Shown here: positions 44,438 through 53,511 of the stretch, piece after piece
Layout of the letters: each line of letters starts with the position of its first letter
How positions within the stretch are numbered: the first letter of the stretch is position 1
NCBI RefSeq assembly: GCF_021556395.1
Contig: NZ_JAKGCS010000017.1
Span: forward strand, 310,001 to 374,000
Direction of reading: 5' to 3'
DNA: 64,000 nucleotides
Origin: Acuticoccus kalidii
GTDB taxonomy: Bacteria; Pseudomonadota; Alphaproteobacteria; Rhizobiales; Amorphaceae
Notes under the pieces: model-generated
Databases searched by the model: none
Told to the model about the DNA's origin: nothing
The model's input: the letters and a program-made list of their open reading frames with translations, nothing else
Made by a program: the position numbers and the translations under genes

Positions 44438-46201
44438 TTGAAACTCTCGATGACCCTGGCGGTTGCGACCACGATCGCCCTTGGCGGGGTCGCGCATGCG
44501 CAAAACACCGCCACGACGCCCGCTCCGGCAGACAGTGCGGCGACTCCCGCTCCCGCAGCCGGCGCGGACAAGAAGCCGAACATCATGTTCATCATGGCCG
44601 ACGACATCGGCTGGATGCAGCCTTCCATCTATCACCGTGGGCTGATGGTCGGAGAGACGCCGAACATCGACCGGATCGGTGAAGAAGGCGCCATGTTCAC
44701 CGACTACTATGCCGAGCAAAGCTGCACGGCCGGCCGCAACGCCTTTTTCACCGGCATGACGCCGATCCGCACCGGGATGATCCCCCCGCAGCTTCCGGGC
44801 AGCCCCTCGTATTTGCGGCCCGGCACGCCGTCCATCGCCAAGTTCTTGCACGACCTCGGCTACACCACCGGCGAGTTCGGCAAGAACCACCTCGGCGACC
44901 ACACCGACGCCCTGCCGACCGCGCACGGCTTCCAGGAGTTCTGGGGCTACCTCTACCACCTCGACGCGATGCAGGGTGTCAGCTTCCCGGACATCAATAA
45001 GTCGGTCAATGAGCAGACCGTCGCGCCGCCATGCAAGAACACGCCGATCCCCGGACTCGAGGAGGACCCGAACGCGGTCGATCCGGCGACCACGATCTGC
45101 CTGACGCCGCCTCGCCCGGTGCTGTCCTGCACCTCCTCCGACGGCACGGCCGCCAACCAGACGTGCAGCCCCGAGGGGCCGATCACGCTGGAGCGCTCCA
45201 AGACGATCGACGAGGAGATCTCCGCCAAGGTCATCGACTTCCTGGACCGGAACGATCCCGAGTCGACCGGCAAGCCGTTCTTCGTTTGGTACAACCCCGC
45301 CCGCATGCACGTCACGACGATGCTGTCGGACAAGTATTTGGGCATGGTCGGCGAGCCGGGCGGCAAGGACTGGGGCGTCAACGAAGCCGGAATGAAGCAG
45401 CTTGACGACAACATCGGCCTTGTCATCAAGAAGCTGGAAGACATGGGCGAGCTCGAAAACACCATCCTGGTCTTCACGACCGACAACGGTGCCGAGACGA
45501 TCTCCTTCCCCGACGGCGGCGTGACCCCGTTCAAGGGGGGCAAGCTGTCCACCTGGGAAGGCGGCATGCGTGCGCCGCTCGTGATCCGCTGGCCCGGCAA
45601 GATCAAGCCCGGTACGGTCAAGAACGATATCTTCGCCTCGCTCGACTGGCTCCCCACCCTGGTGGAAATCGCCGGCGGCCCGAAGGACAACGAGCTGAAG
45701 TCGCAGATCGAAACCGGCAGCTATCCCGGCATCAAGAAGACCACGCTCGACGGTGTGAACCAGCTCGACTATCTCACCGGCGAAACCGAGGAATCGGCTC
45801 GAGACACCTTCTTCTACTACTCCGGCTCCCAGCCCTCGGCGGTTCGCTGGAAGAACTGGAAGATGTACTTCGCGATGGTGTCTGACGATCCGAACGGTTT
45901 CATCCACGGCGTGCAGACCTATGCCTGGACGCAGGTTGTGAACATCAAGCGCGATCCGTTCGAGACCGCGATCGGCACGCAGACCAAGACGCTGTTCGGT
46001 GTCGCCGGCGCGCTGGCCGCCCCCGCCACCGCCTACGTGTACGACTGGAACCTCTTGCCGCTCGGCCAGGCGCTCTGGCTGAAGGAGCTGGAATCCTACG
46101 TGGACTTCCCGCCGATGCAGGACCCGGAGAGCTACAACCTCGACCAGGTCGTGCAGCAGGTGAAGCACATGAAGAACAACCAGCACCACGGCCGCGACTG
46201 A
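44438..46201 (+). CDS. Periplasmic type I sulfatase (arylsulfatase-like)
   Basis: 587 residues with a signal peptide (LSMTLAVATTIALGGVAHAQ). The metal site starts with IMADDIGWMQPS. The activation motif is CTAGRNAFFTG, with Cys96 the residue converted to formylglycine. The second half has VFTTDNGAE and GGMRAPLVIRWPG. It hydrolyses an organic sulfate ester, identity unknown. An insert near residues 195-240 adds four Cys, which may form disulfides. The TTG start follows GGAGGAG; an ATG 12 bp later is possible. Ends in a terminator before the octaheme gene. No formylglycine-generating enzyme is encoded nearby. Confidence 0.9.
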   Translation: MKLSMTLAVATTIALGGVAHAQNTATTPAPADSAATPAPAAGADKKPNIMFIMADDIGWMQPSIYHRGLMVGETPNIDRIGEEGAMFTDYYAEQSCTAGRNAFFTGMTPIRTGMIPPQLPGSPSYLRPGTPSIAKFLHDLGYTTGEFGKNHLGDHTDALPTAHGFQEFWGYLYHLDAMQGVSFPDINKSVNEQTVAPPCKNTPIPGLEEDPNAVDPATTICLTPPRPVLSCTSSDGTAANQTCSPEGPITLERSKTIDEEISAKVIDFLDRNDPESTGKPFFVWYNPARMHVTTMLSDKYLGMVGEPGGKDWGVNEAGMKQLDDNIGLVIKKLEDMGELENTILVFTTDNGAETISFPDGGVTPFKGGKLSTWEGGMRAPLVIRWPGKIKPGTVKNDIFASLDWLPTLVEIAGGPKDNELKSQIETGSYPGIKKTTLDGVNQLDYLTGETEESARDTFFYYSGSQPSAVRWKNWKMYFAMVSDDPNGFIHGVQTYAWTQVVNIKRDPFETAIGTQTKTLFGVAGALAAPATAYVYDWNLLPLGQALWLKELESYVDFPPMQDPESYNLDQVVQQVKHMKNNQHHGRD

Positions 46202-46220
46202 TCTTTTACGCCACCGTGTT

Positions 46221-46254
46221 CGCGGGGAGGCCAAGAGCCTTCCCGCGCTTTTTT
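46221..46254 (+). terminator. Rho-independent terminator after the sulfatase
   Basis: CGCGGGGAGGC pairs with GCCTTCCCGCG (one G-U) around CAAGA, followed by CTTTTTT. A good intrinsic terminator 20 bp after the stop. Confidence 0.85.
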
Positions 46255-46295
46255 GCGATGTATCCTGCAGCCAAGGGTCGAAGTAAGGGCCTCAC

Positions 46296-48260
46296 GTGCG
46301 CACCACCGTCATCCTCTGGCTCATCGCGTGCATCACGGTTCTTTCGGTCGCCGTGTACGGCAACGGCCGCGCCGAACAGCCCGCGCCGGCGACCTATGCC
46401 GGCTCCGCGACATGCGTCGGCTGCCACCAATCCGAAGCGCTGCGATGGGAGGGGTCGGACCACGCACTCGCCTGGACGTTTCCCTCGGACGGCGCGATCA
46501 GTGCAGATTTTTCAGGCTCCGCGTTCGTCGGCGAAGGGATGCGCGCGCGCTTCACCACCTCGCCGGGCGGCACGCCTGTCGCCGACGTCACGGAAGCGGA
46601 CGGCACACAGCGCACCTATCCGGTCCATTCCGTCATCGGTGTCGAGCCGCTGCAACAATATCTTTTCGAGACCGAGCCCGGCCGGCTCCAGAGCTTCGAC
46701 GTGGTGTGGGACACGGAGAAGGACCGCTGGTTTCACCTTTACCCCGGCACCAACCTTTCGCCCAGCGACGGAATGCACTGGAGCGGCCCCTACAAGAATT
46801 GGAACGGCCGCTGCGCCGTCTGCCATGCCACCGGATTTGAAAAAGGCTTCGACGCGGCGGCCGGCACGTTCGCGTCCAAGGCGGCGGAGATTGGCGTCGG
46901 TTGCGAGGCGTGTCACGGACCGGGGAGCGCGCACGTTGCTTGGGTGGACGCGGCTGCGAGCGTAGCGTCGAGTGACAATCCCGCGCCGGCGAACGGGGGC
47001 TTCCCGATCGACCTTGGCGAGCGCACCACCCAACTCGAGCAGTGCGCCGGCTGCCACTCGCGGCGCGAGCCGCTGACGGAGGGCACTCCCCCGCCGGGCA
47101 CCCCCTATCACGATGCCTACAACCTCTCGCTCCTCCTGCCGGGCCTTTATCAGGCGGACGGTCAGATCGAGGACGAAGTTTACGTCTACGGCTCGTTCCT
47201 TCAGTCCAAGATGTACGCCAAAGGCGTGAGCTGCGGCGACTGCCACGACCCCCACAGCACCCGTCTGCGCGCCGATGGCAACGCGGTCTGCACCCAGTGC
47301 CACAACCCGGCCGGCAACACCCGCTTTCCGACCCTTGCGAAGAAGGAATATGACAGCCCCTCGCACCATTTTCATGAGACCGACACGCCTGGGGCGGCAT
47401 GCAAGAACTGCCACATGGCGGAGAAAGTCTACATGGGCAATGACTGGCGGGCCGATCATTCCTTCCGCATCCCGCGACCGGACCTCGCGGAGCGGACCGG
47501 GGCGTCGGACGCCTGCACCTCTTGCCATACGGACCGCCAGCCGGCATGGGCTGCGGCTGAAATCGCCAAGCGCTTCCCGGCCAGCGACCATCGCGGCACC
47601 CACTACGGCGAAATCCTTGCGGCGGGGCGCTCCAACCCGTCCTGGGCCGCGGGTCACCTGATCGCGCTTGCACGCGACGACGAGATGGCCGGCATCGTTC
47701 GCGCAACCGCACTCTGGCTGGTGGCACGATCCGGCCTGCCGCAGGCTGCGACGGAGACGGCCGCGCTCCTCGCCGACCCCGATCCCCTCGTGCGGGCAGC
47801 CGCGGTCGACGTCCAGCGGCTCGCACCGGTGCCCGAACGCACCGACCGGCTGAGACCGCTGCTCGAGGACGAGCGGCTCAACGTGCGCATTGCCGCCGCC
47901 CGCACGCTCCTCGGCCAGACGCTGCCGCCGGAGGCGCAAAGCGCACAGGCGAGTGCGGAGGCCGAATGGCAGGCGGCGATCGAGACCCGCCTCGACTATC
48001 CCGAGACCCAGCTCCAACGCGCAGGGATGGCGCTGACCCGACGCGACTTTGATGCCGCGATGAATGCATTCCGCACCGCGACCGAGATGGATCCGCAGCG
48101 GACGGAGGCGTGGGTCATGCAAGTGCGCATCGCCGCGGCAAGGGGTGATACGGCTGCGGCCTGGGACATTCTCGAAGCTGCGCTGGAGGCCAACCCGTTC
48201 GACACGACATTGCGAACGCTTGCCGGCCAGCTGGGGCCGAAGCCCGCCGAGCAGCCCTGA
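46296..48260 (+). CDS. Octaheme c-type cytochrome with HEAT/TPR-like C-terminus
   Basis: 654 residues exported by an N-terminal hydrophobic helix (VILWLIACITVLSVAVYG). Eight CxxCH heme sites begin at residues 40, 173, 203, 250, 313, 332, 369 and 407. From about 440 to 545 come HEAT-like helical repeats (DPDPLVRAAAVDVQRLAP, RLNVRIAAARTLLG), and from about 565 to 645 TPR-like repeats. The heme part resembles cytochrome c554-type multiheme proteins. It probably transfers electrons in the periplasm while the repeats bind a partner. It lies 34 bp after the sulfatase terminator and is followed by an AraC regulator. Confidence 0.87.
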   Translation: MRTTVILWLIACITVLSVAVYGNGRAEQPAPATYAGSATCVGCHQSEALRWEGSDHALAWTFPSDGAISADFSGSAFVGEGMRARFTTSPGGTPVADVTEADGTQRTYPVHSVIGVEPLQQYLFETEPGRLQSFDVVWDTEKDRWFHLYPGTNLSPSDGMHWSGPYKNWNGRCAVCHATGFEKGFDAAAGTFASKAAEIGVGCEACHGPGSAHVAWVDAAASVASSDNPAPANGGFPIDLGERTTQLEQCAGCHSRREPLTEGTPPPGTPYHDAYNLSLLLPGLYQADGQIEDEVYVYGSFLQSKMYAKGVSCGDCHDPHSTRLRADGNAVCTQCHNPAGNTRFPTLAKKEYDSPSHHFHETDTPGAACKNCHMAEKVYMGNDWRADHSFRIPRPDLAERTGASDACTSCHTDRQPAWAAAEIAKRFPASDHRGTHYGEILAAGRSNPSWAAGHLIALARDDEMAGIVRATALWLVARSGLPQAATETAALLADPDPLVRAAAVDVQRLAPVPERTDRLRPLLEDERLNVRIAAARTLLGQTLPPEAQSAQASAEAEWQAAIETRLDYPETQLQRAGMALTRRDFDAAMNAFRTATEMDPQRTEAWVMQVRIAAARGDTAAAWDILEAALEANPFDTTLRTLAGQLGPKPAEQP

Positions 48261-48342
48261 CCACCGTCAAATTTGGCATTCTTGCAAATTATTTTGAAAT
48301 ATGACGTAATAAAGATTATGTGACGAAAATTTATAAAGATGT

Positions 48343-49422
48343 ATGCCGGGTCATCCTTCTATTCCTCTGACGCGGGTTTCCGGCTTTGGCCCGCTGCCGG
48401 CTATCTTCCAGGATCGAGAGGGGGAAGCGGCACTCCACAAGATCTTTGCGGCAGAGGGTGTGCCGATCAAGATACTGAGCACCCCCGACATGCCGATGCC
48501 GGTGTCGGCGATGCAGCGCATCTTCGACCGCTGCGCGAGACACAGCAGTGATCGCCTCTTCGGACTGACGGTCGGCGAGCGGATGAAGCACAAGGGTTAC
48601 GGCGCGTATGCGCTTTATGCCCTGAACGCGCCGACACTCGGCGAAGCGCTGGGACGCCTGGCCGGCACGAGCTGGGTCCAGCACACCGGGCCGGCGATGG
48701 AGTTCACTCCCGTCGGACGGCACATGGTTCTGAGATACACCCCGCCAAAGCCGGACGCCGTATCGGCCATCCATGCTGAGCACACGTTGCCGCCGATGAT
48801 CGATTTCATCCGCGCCTACCTCGGGCGATCGTGGCTTCCGGCGTGGATCGAAACCTTCGACGATCGGGACGGCGTTGCGGCATTGCTTGAAGACAAATTG
48901 CAAGTGCCGGCCCACGGCAAACGCGACATCCGCGGCGCGGGCGTTGCCGTGCCGATAGCCGCTCTGTCTGCGCGGCTCGACCCCGGCGTCCCCAGGCCGA
49001 AACATGTCGTGTCGCTTCGAGAGCTCGTCGCCGATACCGTGATGAAGAATGCGGGCGAACCGGCGCGAACCCTTTCGGCGCTGGTCGCCATGCGCCTGCT
49101 TGACGGCAAGAGCGATATCGAGGGCGCCGCAACGCTGGCCGGTCTCAGCACGCAGGGCCTCCAGCGGCGACTGCGCCAAAAGGGATACACCTACCGCGAG
49201 GTGCTCGAAGAGGCCCGCCAAGCCAGGGCCGCACAGCTGCTTCGGGAAACCGACATGTCGATCATCGAGATCGCGCTCGACCTCGGCTACCAGGACCACG
49301 CGAGTTTCACGCGTGCCTTCAAACGCCGCAACAACTGCGCCCCCTCGCAGTTCAAGGCCGCCGTTCGTCGCCAAAGCGGGCCGCCGTTCGCGGCAGGGGA
49401 CTATGCCGGAGCGGCGGAGTAG
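48343..49422 (+). CDS. AraC-family regulator with arabinose-binding-like N-terminal domain
   Basis: 359 residues. The N-terminal 230 residues match the PF12625-type ligand domain of OruR/ArgR-like AraC proteins (FGLTVGERMKHKGYGAYALYALNAPTLGEAL). The C-terminal double HTH reads LSTQGLQRRLRQKGYTYREVLEEARQARAAQLLRETDMSIIEIALDLGYQDHASFTRAFKRR. An AT-rich 80-bp region precedes it. A neighbour of the sulfatase/cytochrome pair and possibly their regulator; position is the only evidence. Confidence 0.88.
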   Translation: MPGHPSIPLTRVSGFGPLPAIFQDREGEAALHKIFAAEGVPIKILSTPDMPMPVSAMQRIFDRCARHSSDRLFGLTVGERMKHKGYGAYALYALNAPTLGEALGRLAGTSWVQHTGPAMEFTPVGRHMVLRYTPPKPDAVSAIHAEHTLPPMIDFIRAYLGRSWLPAWIETFDDRDGVAALLEDKLQVPAHGKRDIRGAGVAVPIAALSARLDPGVPRPKHVVSLRELVADTVMKNAGEPARTLSALVAMRLLDGKSDIEGAATLAGLSTQGLQRRLRQKGYTYREVLEEARQARAAQLLRETDMSIIEIALDLGYQDHASFTRAFKRRNNCAPSQFKAAVRRQSGPPFAAGDYAGAAE

Positions 49423-49523
49423 CGCGACGCGACGAAACCGAACAGGCTGGCGATCCACTGGTTGAGCACCAGCTTGGGGCCGAAGGGGAGCGGCTTGACC
49501 ATTGATCTGGACATTCGCGCCAT
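49401..49523 (-). pseudogene. Short truncated frame of unknown family
   Basis: A 40-codon frame with a good GGAGG ribosome site 8 bp before its ATG. It encodes a basic start and then VKPLPFGPKLVLNQWIASLFGF, which looks like the beginning of a larger protein cut short, ending within the tail of the AraC gene. Function not recognised. Confidence 0.25.
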
Positions 49524-49819
49524 CGCTCAGCCCTCCACGTCCCACATAGCCTGATGGAAGGCGTCCTCAATGAGGCGCACCGTCTTTCATTGCTGCCGCT
49601 GTCCTTGGCCGCCGCGTCCCACTCCGCCTTTCGCCGAAGGCATGGCGGATGATGCTGACGAAGAAATCCGGCGCGCGTCGCGAGGGCCGCATCACGCGGC
49701 ATGATCTCCTCGAAGAGATCGGCCTCGCGACGCGGGGAGACGAAAGTGGATCGCCGGGTTCCTCGCCCGCATCAACGCGGCTCGACGGCCTCTGGGGTGT
49801 AGAGTATGTTGTCGCGTAC
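49524..49819. other. About 300 bp without a recognised gene
   Basis: The livG reading frame stays open through much of this stretch but encodes no ABC-type sequence before 49820. The product would be Arg/Ser-rich with no homology visible. Likely the liv promoter region plus decayed sequence. Confidence 0.35.
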
Positions 49820-50587
49820 ATGACAGACCATCTTGTGACCGATTATCTTTTGGAAACGCATGATCTGACGAAGCAATTCGCCGGATTCGTGGCAGTGAAC
49901 GGGGTGAGTCTTCGTGTTCGCAAGGGCGAGATCCACGCGCTGATCGGGCCGAACGGCGCCGGCAAGACGACCTGCTTCAATCTCATCACCAAGTTCCTGC
50001 AACCCTCCTCCGGCTCCATCGTCTATGCAGGGCGCGACATCACGCGCCAATCGGCAGGCTCGGTGGCGCGCATGGGGCTGGTCCGCTCGTTTCAGATCTC
50101 GGCCGTTTTCCCGCATCTCACGGCGCTCGAGAACGTGCGCCTGGCGCTGCAGCAGCCGACCGGGCTCACCTTCTCGTTCTGGAAGCCCACCCGCGTTCTC
50201 GATCGCCTGCACGGGCGGGCGCGCGAGCTGCTCGAGGCGGTCGGGCTGTCGCAGTACGCCGACACCATCGCTAGCGAGATGCCCTATGGCCGCAAGCGCG
50301 CGCTCGAAATCGCGACGACGCTGGCGCTGGAGCCGGAGCTGATGCTGCTCGACGAGCCGATGGCCGGCATGGGGCACGAGGACATCGCCCGCGTGTCCGA
50401 CCTCATCCGCAAGGTGTCCGAAAACCGGACGGTCCTGATGGTGGAGCACAATCTGGAAGTGGTGGCGACCCTATCGGACACCATCACCGTGCTGCAGCGC
50501 GGACAGATCCTCGCCGAGGGGGCCTACGAACAGGTGTCGAACGATCCGGCGGTGCGCGAAGCCTACATGGGAACGGGCGGTGACTGA
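49820..50587 (+). CDS. livG: Branched-chain amino acid-type ABC transporter ATP-binding protein LivG
   Basis: 255 residues. Walker A is [16 protein letters not shown]. The LivG-specific insert [22 protein letters not shown] follows, then [15 protein letters not shown] in the signature position (an unusual variant of LSGGQ: MPYGRKR), Walker [13 protein letters not shown] and the H-loop MVEHNLEVV. The ATG at 49820 gives the family N-terminus. First of a five-gene liv operon, overlapping livF by 8 bp. Confidence 0.88.
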   Translation: MTDHLVTDYLLETHDLTKQFAGFVAVNGVSLRVRKGEIHALIGPNGAGKTTCFNLITKFLQPSSGSIVYAGRDITRQSAGSVARMGLVRSFQISAVFPHLTALENVRLALQQPTGLTFSFWKPTRVLDRLHGRARELLEAVGLSQYADTIASEMPYGRKRALEIATTLALEPELMLLDEPMAGMGHEDIARVSDLIRKVSENRTVLMVEHNLEVVATLSDTITVLQRGQILAEGAYEQVSNDPAVREAYMGTGGD

Positions 50588-51293
50588 GCCGCAACCGGTC
50601 CTCAGCACCCGCGATCTCAACGCCTGGTACGGCGAATCACACATTCTGCACGGCGTCGACTTCGACGTGAACCGCGGCGAGGTGGTGAGCCTCCTGGGGC
50701 GCAACGGCGCGGGCAAGACGACCACGCTGCGCGCCATCATGGGTCTCATCCGCCAGCGGCAGGGCTCGATCCTCCATGAGGGCGAGGAGATCATCGCGAT
50801 GAAGCCGGAGCGCATCGCCCGGCGCGGCATCGCCTATTGCCCGGAGGAGCGGGGCATCTTCGCGAGCCTGACGGTGGAGGAGAACCTCCTCTTGCCACCG
50901 GCGGTCCAGCCCGGCGGGCTCGAGCTCGCGGAGATCTTCGAATTGTTTCCCAACCTCGAAGAGCGGCGCAAGGGCGCTTCGGGCGCGCGCCTTTCGGGCG
51001 GAGAGCAGCAGATGCTTGCGATTGGGAGGATCTTGCGCACCGGCGCCAAGCTCCTCCTGCTCGACGAGCCGACCGAGGGCCTCGCCCCGGTGATCGTGCA
51101 GCAAATCGGCGTGAGCGTTGAGCGACTGCGCGAGCGCGGCTTTACGATCGTGCTGGTGGAGCAGAACTTCCACTTCGCGGCCCGCCTTGCCGACCGGCAC
51201 TATGTCATCGAGCACGGGCGGGTGGTCGAACAGTTCTCGCGTGACGACATCGACGCCCGCATGGGCGAACTCTACGAACTTCTCGGGGTCTGA
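50580..51293 (+). CDS. livF: Branched-chain amino acid-type ABC transporter ATP-binding protein LivF
   Basis: 237 residues starting at a GTG inside the end of livG. Walker A is LLGRNGAGKTTTLRA, PEERGIFASLTVEENLLL is the LivF hallmark, the signature is LSGGEQQMLAIGRIL, Walker B LLLLDEPTEGLAP and the H-loop LVEQNFHFA. Works as a heterodimer with LivG. Confidence 0.92.
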   Translation: MTEPQPVLSTRDLNAWYGESHILHGVDFDVNRGEVVSLLGRNGAGKTTTLRAIMGLIRQRQGSILHEGEEIIAMKPERIARRGIAYCPEERGIFASLTVEENLLLPPAVQPGGLELAEIFELFPNLEERRKGASGARLSGGEQQMLAIGRILRTGAKLLLLDEPTEGLAPVIVQQIGVSVERLRERGFTIVLVEQNFHFAARLADRHYVIEHGRVVEQFSRDDIDARMGELYELLGV

Positions 51294-51335
51294 CGCCAAC
51301 CGGCCCCGGATCAGAACAATAAGGGAGGAACACGA

Positions 51336-52538
51336 ATGCGGCTGATGAAACTGGCGATGGCAACCACCGCGATCATGGTACTCGGCACCACGGCGCAGGC
51401 GGAAATTTCCGACGGCGTGGTGAAAATCGGCGTCCTGAACGACCGCTCGGGACTTTATGCCGACCTTTCCGGCGAGGGCTCGGTCGTCGCCGCCCGGATG
51501 GCGGTCGAGGATTTCGGCGGGGACCTCAAGGTCGAGGTGCTGTCGGCCGATCACCAGAACAAGCCCGATGTCGGCTCCTCGGTCGCCCGGCAGTGGATCG
51601 ACCAGGACGGGGTCGACGTGATCGTCGACGTGCCGACCTCCTCCGTGGCGCTTGCCGTGCAGCAGGTGACGGCCGACACCGACACCGCGTTCCTCAACAG
51701 CGGCGCGGCCACGACCGCGCTCACCAACGCCCAGTGCGCGCCGACCTTCGTGCACTGGACCTACGACACCTATGCGCTCAGCGTCGGCACCGGCAAGGCG
51801 GTGGTCGAGGGCGGCGGCGACACCTGGTTCTTCCTCACCGCCGACTACGCCTTCGGCCATCAGCTACAGGCCGACACCGCCGCGGTCGTCGAGGCCAACG
51901 GCGGCACGGTCGTCGGGTCCGTGAACCATCCCTTGTCGACGACCGACTTCTCGTCCTTCCTCCTGCAGGCGCAGGCCTCGGGCGCCAAGGTCATCGGCCT
52001 CGCCAATGCCGGCGGCGACACCACCAACGCCATCAAGCAGGCCAACTCGTTCGGCATCGTCCAGAGCGGCCAGCAGCTCGCAGCGCTGCTCGGCTTCATC
52101 ACCGACGTCCATGCGCTGGGCCTCGACGTGGCGCAGGGCCTGACCTTGACGACGGGCTTCTACTGGGACCGCGACGACGCCTCGCGCGAGTTCGCCGAGC
52201 GCTTCGCCGAGAAGATGAACGGACAGAAGCCGACCATGGTGCACGCCGGCGTCTACTCCGCCGTCGCGCACTACCTCAAAGCAGTCGCCGAGATCGACGA
52301 CGACGGCGGCAAGGCGGCGGTCGACCAGATGAAGACCATGCCGATCAACGACTTCTTCGCGGCCGACGGCAAGATCCGGCCGGACGGGCGGATGGTGCAC
52401 GACATGTACCTCGTCAAGGTGAAGACGCCGGACGAATCGAAGGGGCCGTGGGACTACTACGACATCCTCGCCACCATCCCCGGCGACGAGGCCTTCCAGC
52501 CGCTCGACAAGAGCACCTGCCCGCTCGTCACCAACTGA
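51336..52538 (+). CDS. ABC transporter substrate-binding protein, Leu/Ile/Val-binding family
   Basis: 400 residues with a signal peptide (MKLAMATTAIMVLGTTAQAE). The mature domain begins IKIGVLNDRSGLYADLSGEGSV of the type I periplasmic fold, with SGAATTALTNAQCAPTFVHWTYDTYAL near residue 140. It clusters with the amino-acid/amide branch (Peripla_BP_6). The true ligand may be a branched-chain amino acid, an aromatic acid or an amide and cannot be decided here. GGAGG ribosome site. Third gene of the operon. Confidence 0.87.
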   Translation: MRLMKLAMATTAIMVLGTTAQAEISDGVVKIGVLNDRSGLYADLSGEGSVVAARMAVEDFGGDLKVEVLSADHQNKPDVGSSVARQWIDQDGVDVIVDVPTSSVALAVQQVTADTDTAFLNSGAATTALTNAQCAPTFVHWTYDTYALSVGTGKAVVEGGGDTWFFLTADYAFGHQLQADTAAVVEANGGTVVGSVNHPLSTTDFSSFLLQAQASGAKVIGLANAGGDTTNAIKQANSFGIVQSGQQLAALLGFITDVHALGLDVAQGLTLTTGFYWDRDDASREFAERFAEKMNGQKPTMVHAGVYSAVAHYLKAVAEIDDDGGKAAVDQMKTMPINDFFAADGKIRPDGRMVHDMYLVKVKTPDESKGPWDYYDILATIPGDEAFQPLDKSTCPLVTN

Positions 52539-52620
52539 GCCGAGCGCGCTAGCCCCAGGGGTCCGGCGGCATGCCCTCGGACCCCGCCATCTCCAGACCA
52601 AAGTGAGGGGGAATCGCCGA

Positions 52621-53511
52621 ATGCAGGAGCTCCTGGGCATCCCAGCTCCGCTGTTGTTCGGCCAGCTTTTGATCGGGCTGATCAACGGCGCGTTCTACGC
52701 GCTGCTCAGCCTCGGTCTCGCGGTCATCTTCGGCGTGTTGAACGTGATCAACTTCGCGCACGGCGCCCTCTACATGCTGGGCGCCTTTATGGCGTGGCTG
52801 CTCTTGACGTATCTCGGCATCGGCTACTGGCCGGCGCTCATCCTGTCGCCGCTGATCGTCGGCGCCGCAGGCATCGTCATCGAGCGCACGATGCTGTCGC
52901 GCCTCTACGAGCTCGACCACCTGTACGGGCTGCTCTTCACCTTCGGTCTCGCCCTCATCATCGAGGGGACGTTCATCAACTTCTACGGTGTCTCCGGTCA
53001 GCCCTACGCGCCACCGAAGATGCTGACCGGCGGCTACAATCTCGGCTTCATGTTTTTGCCGACTTATCGCGCCTGGGTCATCGTCGCCTCGCTGCTGGTG
53101 TGCTTCGGCACATGGCTTCTGATCGAGCGCACGCGGCTCGGCTCCTACCTGCGCGCCGCCGTCGAGCGGCCCGACCTCGTGCGGGCGTTCGGCATCAACG
53201 TGCCGCTGATGATGACCCTCACCTACGGATTCGCCGTGGCGCTCGCCGGGTTCGCCGGCGTCCTCGCGGCGCCGATCTACACCGTGAGCCCGATCATGGG
53301 GCAGAATCTGATCATCGTCGTCTTTGCAATCGTCGTCATCGGCGGGCTCGGCTCGATCCTCGGCTCCATCGTGACGGGCCTCGGCATCGGCTTGATCGAG
53401 GGGCTGACGCGCACCTTCTACCCGGAAGCCTCCTCCACGGTGATCTTCGTGATCATGGCGATCGTGCTCATCATCCGGCCACACGGTTTGTTCGGGAGGT
53501 CACGCGAATGA
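52621..53511 (+). CDS. livH: Branched-chain amino acid-type ABC permease LivH
   Basis: 296 residues, about eight membrane segments. LINGAFYALLSLGLAVIFGVLNVINFAHGALYMLGA is the LivH N-terminal signature, and the EAA-like loop contains RAAVERPDLVRAFGINV. Start ATG 52621 with GAGGGGG upstream. It overlaps livM by 4 bp (ATGA). Confidence 0.92.
   Translation: MQELLGIPAPLLFGQLLIGLINGAFYALLSLGLAVIFGVLNVINFAHGALYMLGAFMAWLLLTYLGIGYWPALILSPLIVGAAGIVIERTMLSRLYELDHLYGLLFTFGLALIIEGTFINFYGVSGQPYAPPKMLTGGYNLGFMFLPTYRAWVIVASLLVCFGTWLLIERTRLGSYLRAAVERPDLVRAFGINVPLMMTLTYGFAVALAGFAGVLAAPIYTVSPIMGQNLIIVVFAIVVIGGLGSILGSIVTGLGIGLIEGLTRTFYPEASSTVIFVIMAIVLIIRPHGLFGRSRE

Noticed and set aside
44204-46234. A 676-codon open frame antisense to the sulfatase
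   Set aside because: Long antisense frames are expected in GC-rich genes; the product is Arg/Gly/Asp-rich with no domain, while the sense strand has a full sulfatase with signal peptide and terminator.
51336-52538. Urea-type binding protein (UrtA) for the liv-like operon, which would link to nickel and acid resistance
   Set aside because: The protein does not show the UrtA pattern and the gene order is liv-type; the ligand is left open.
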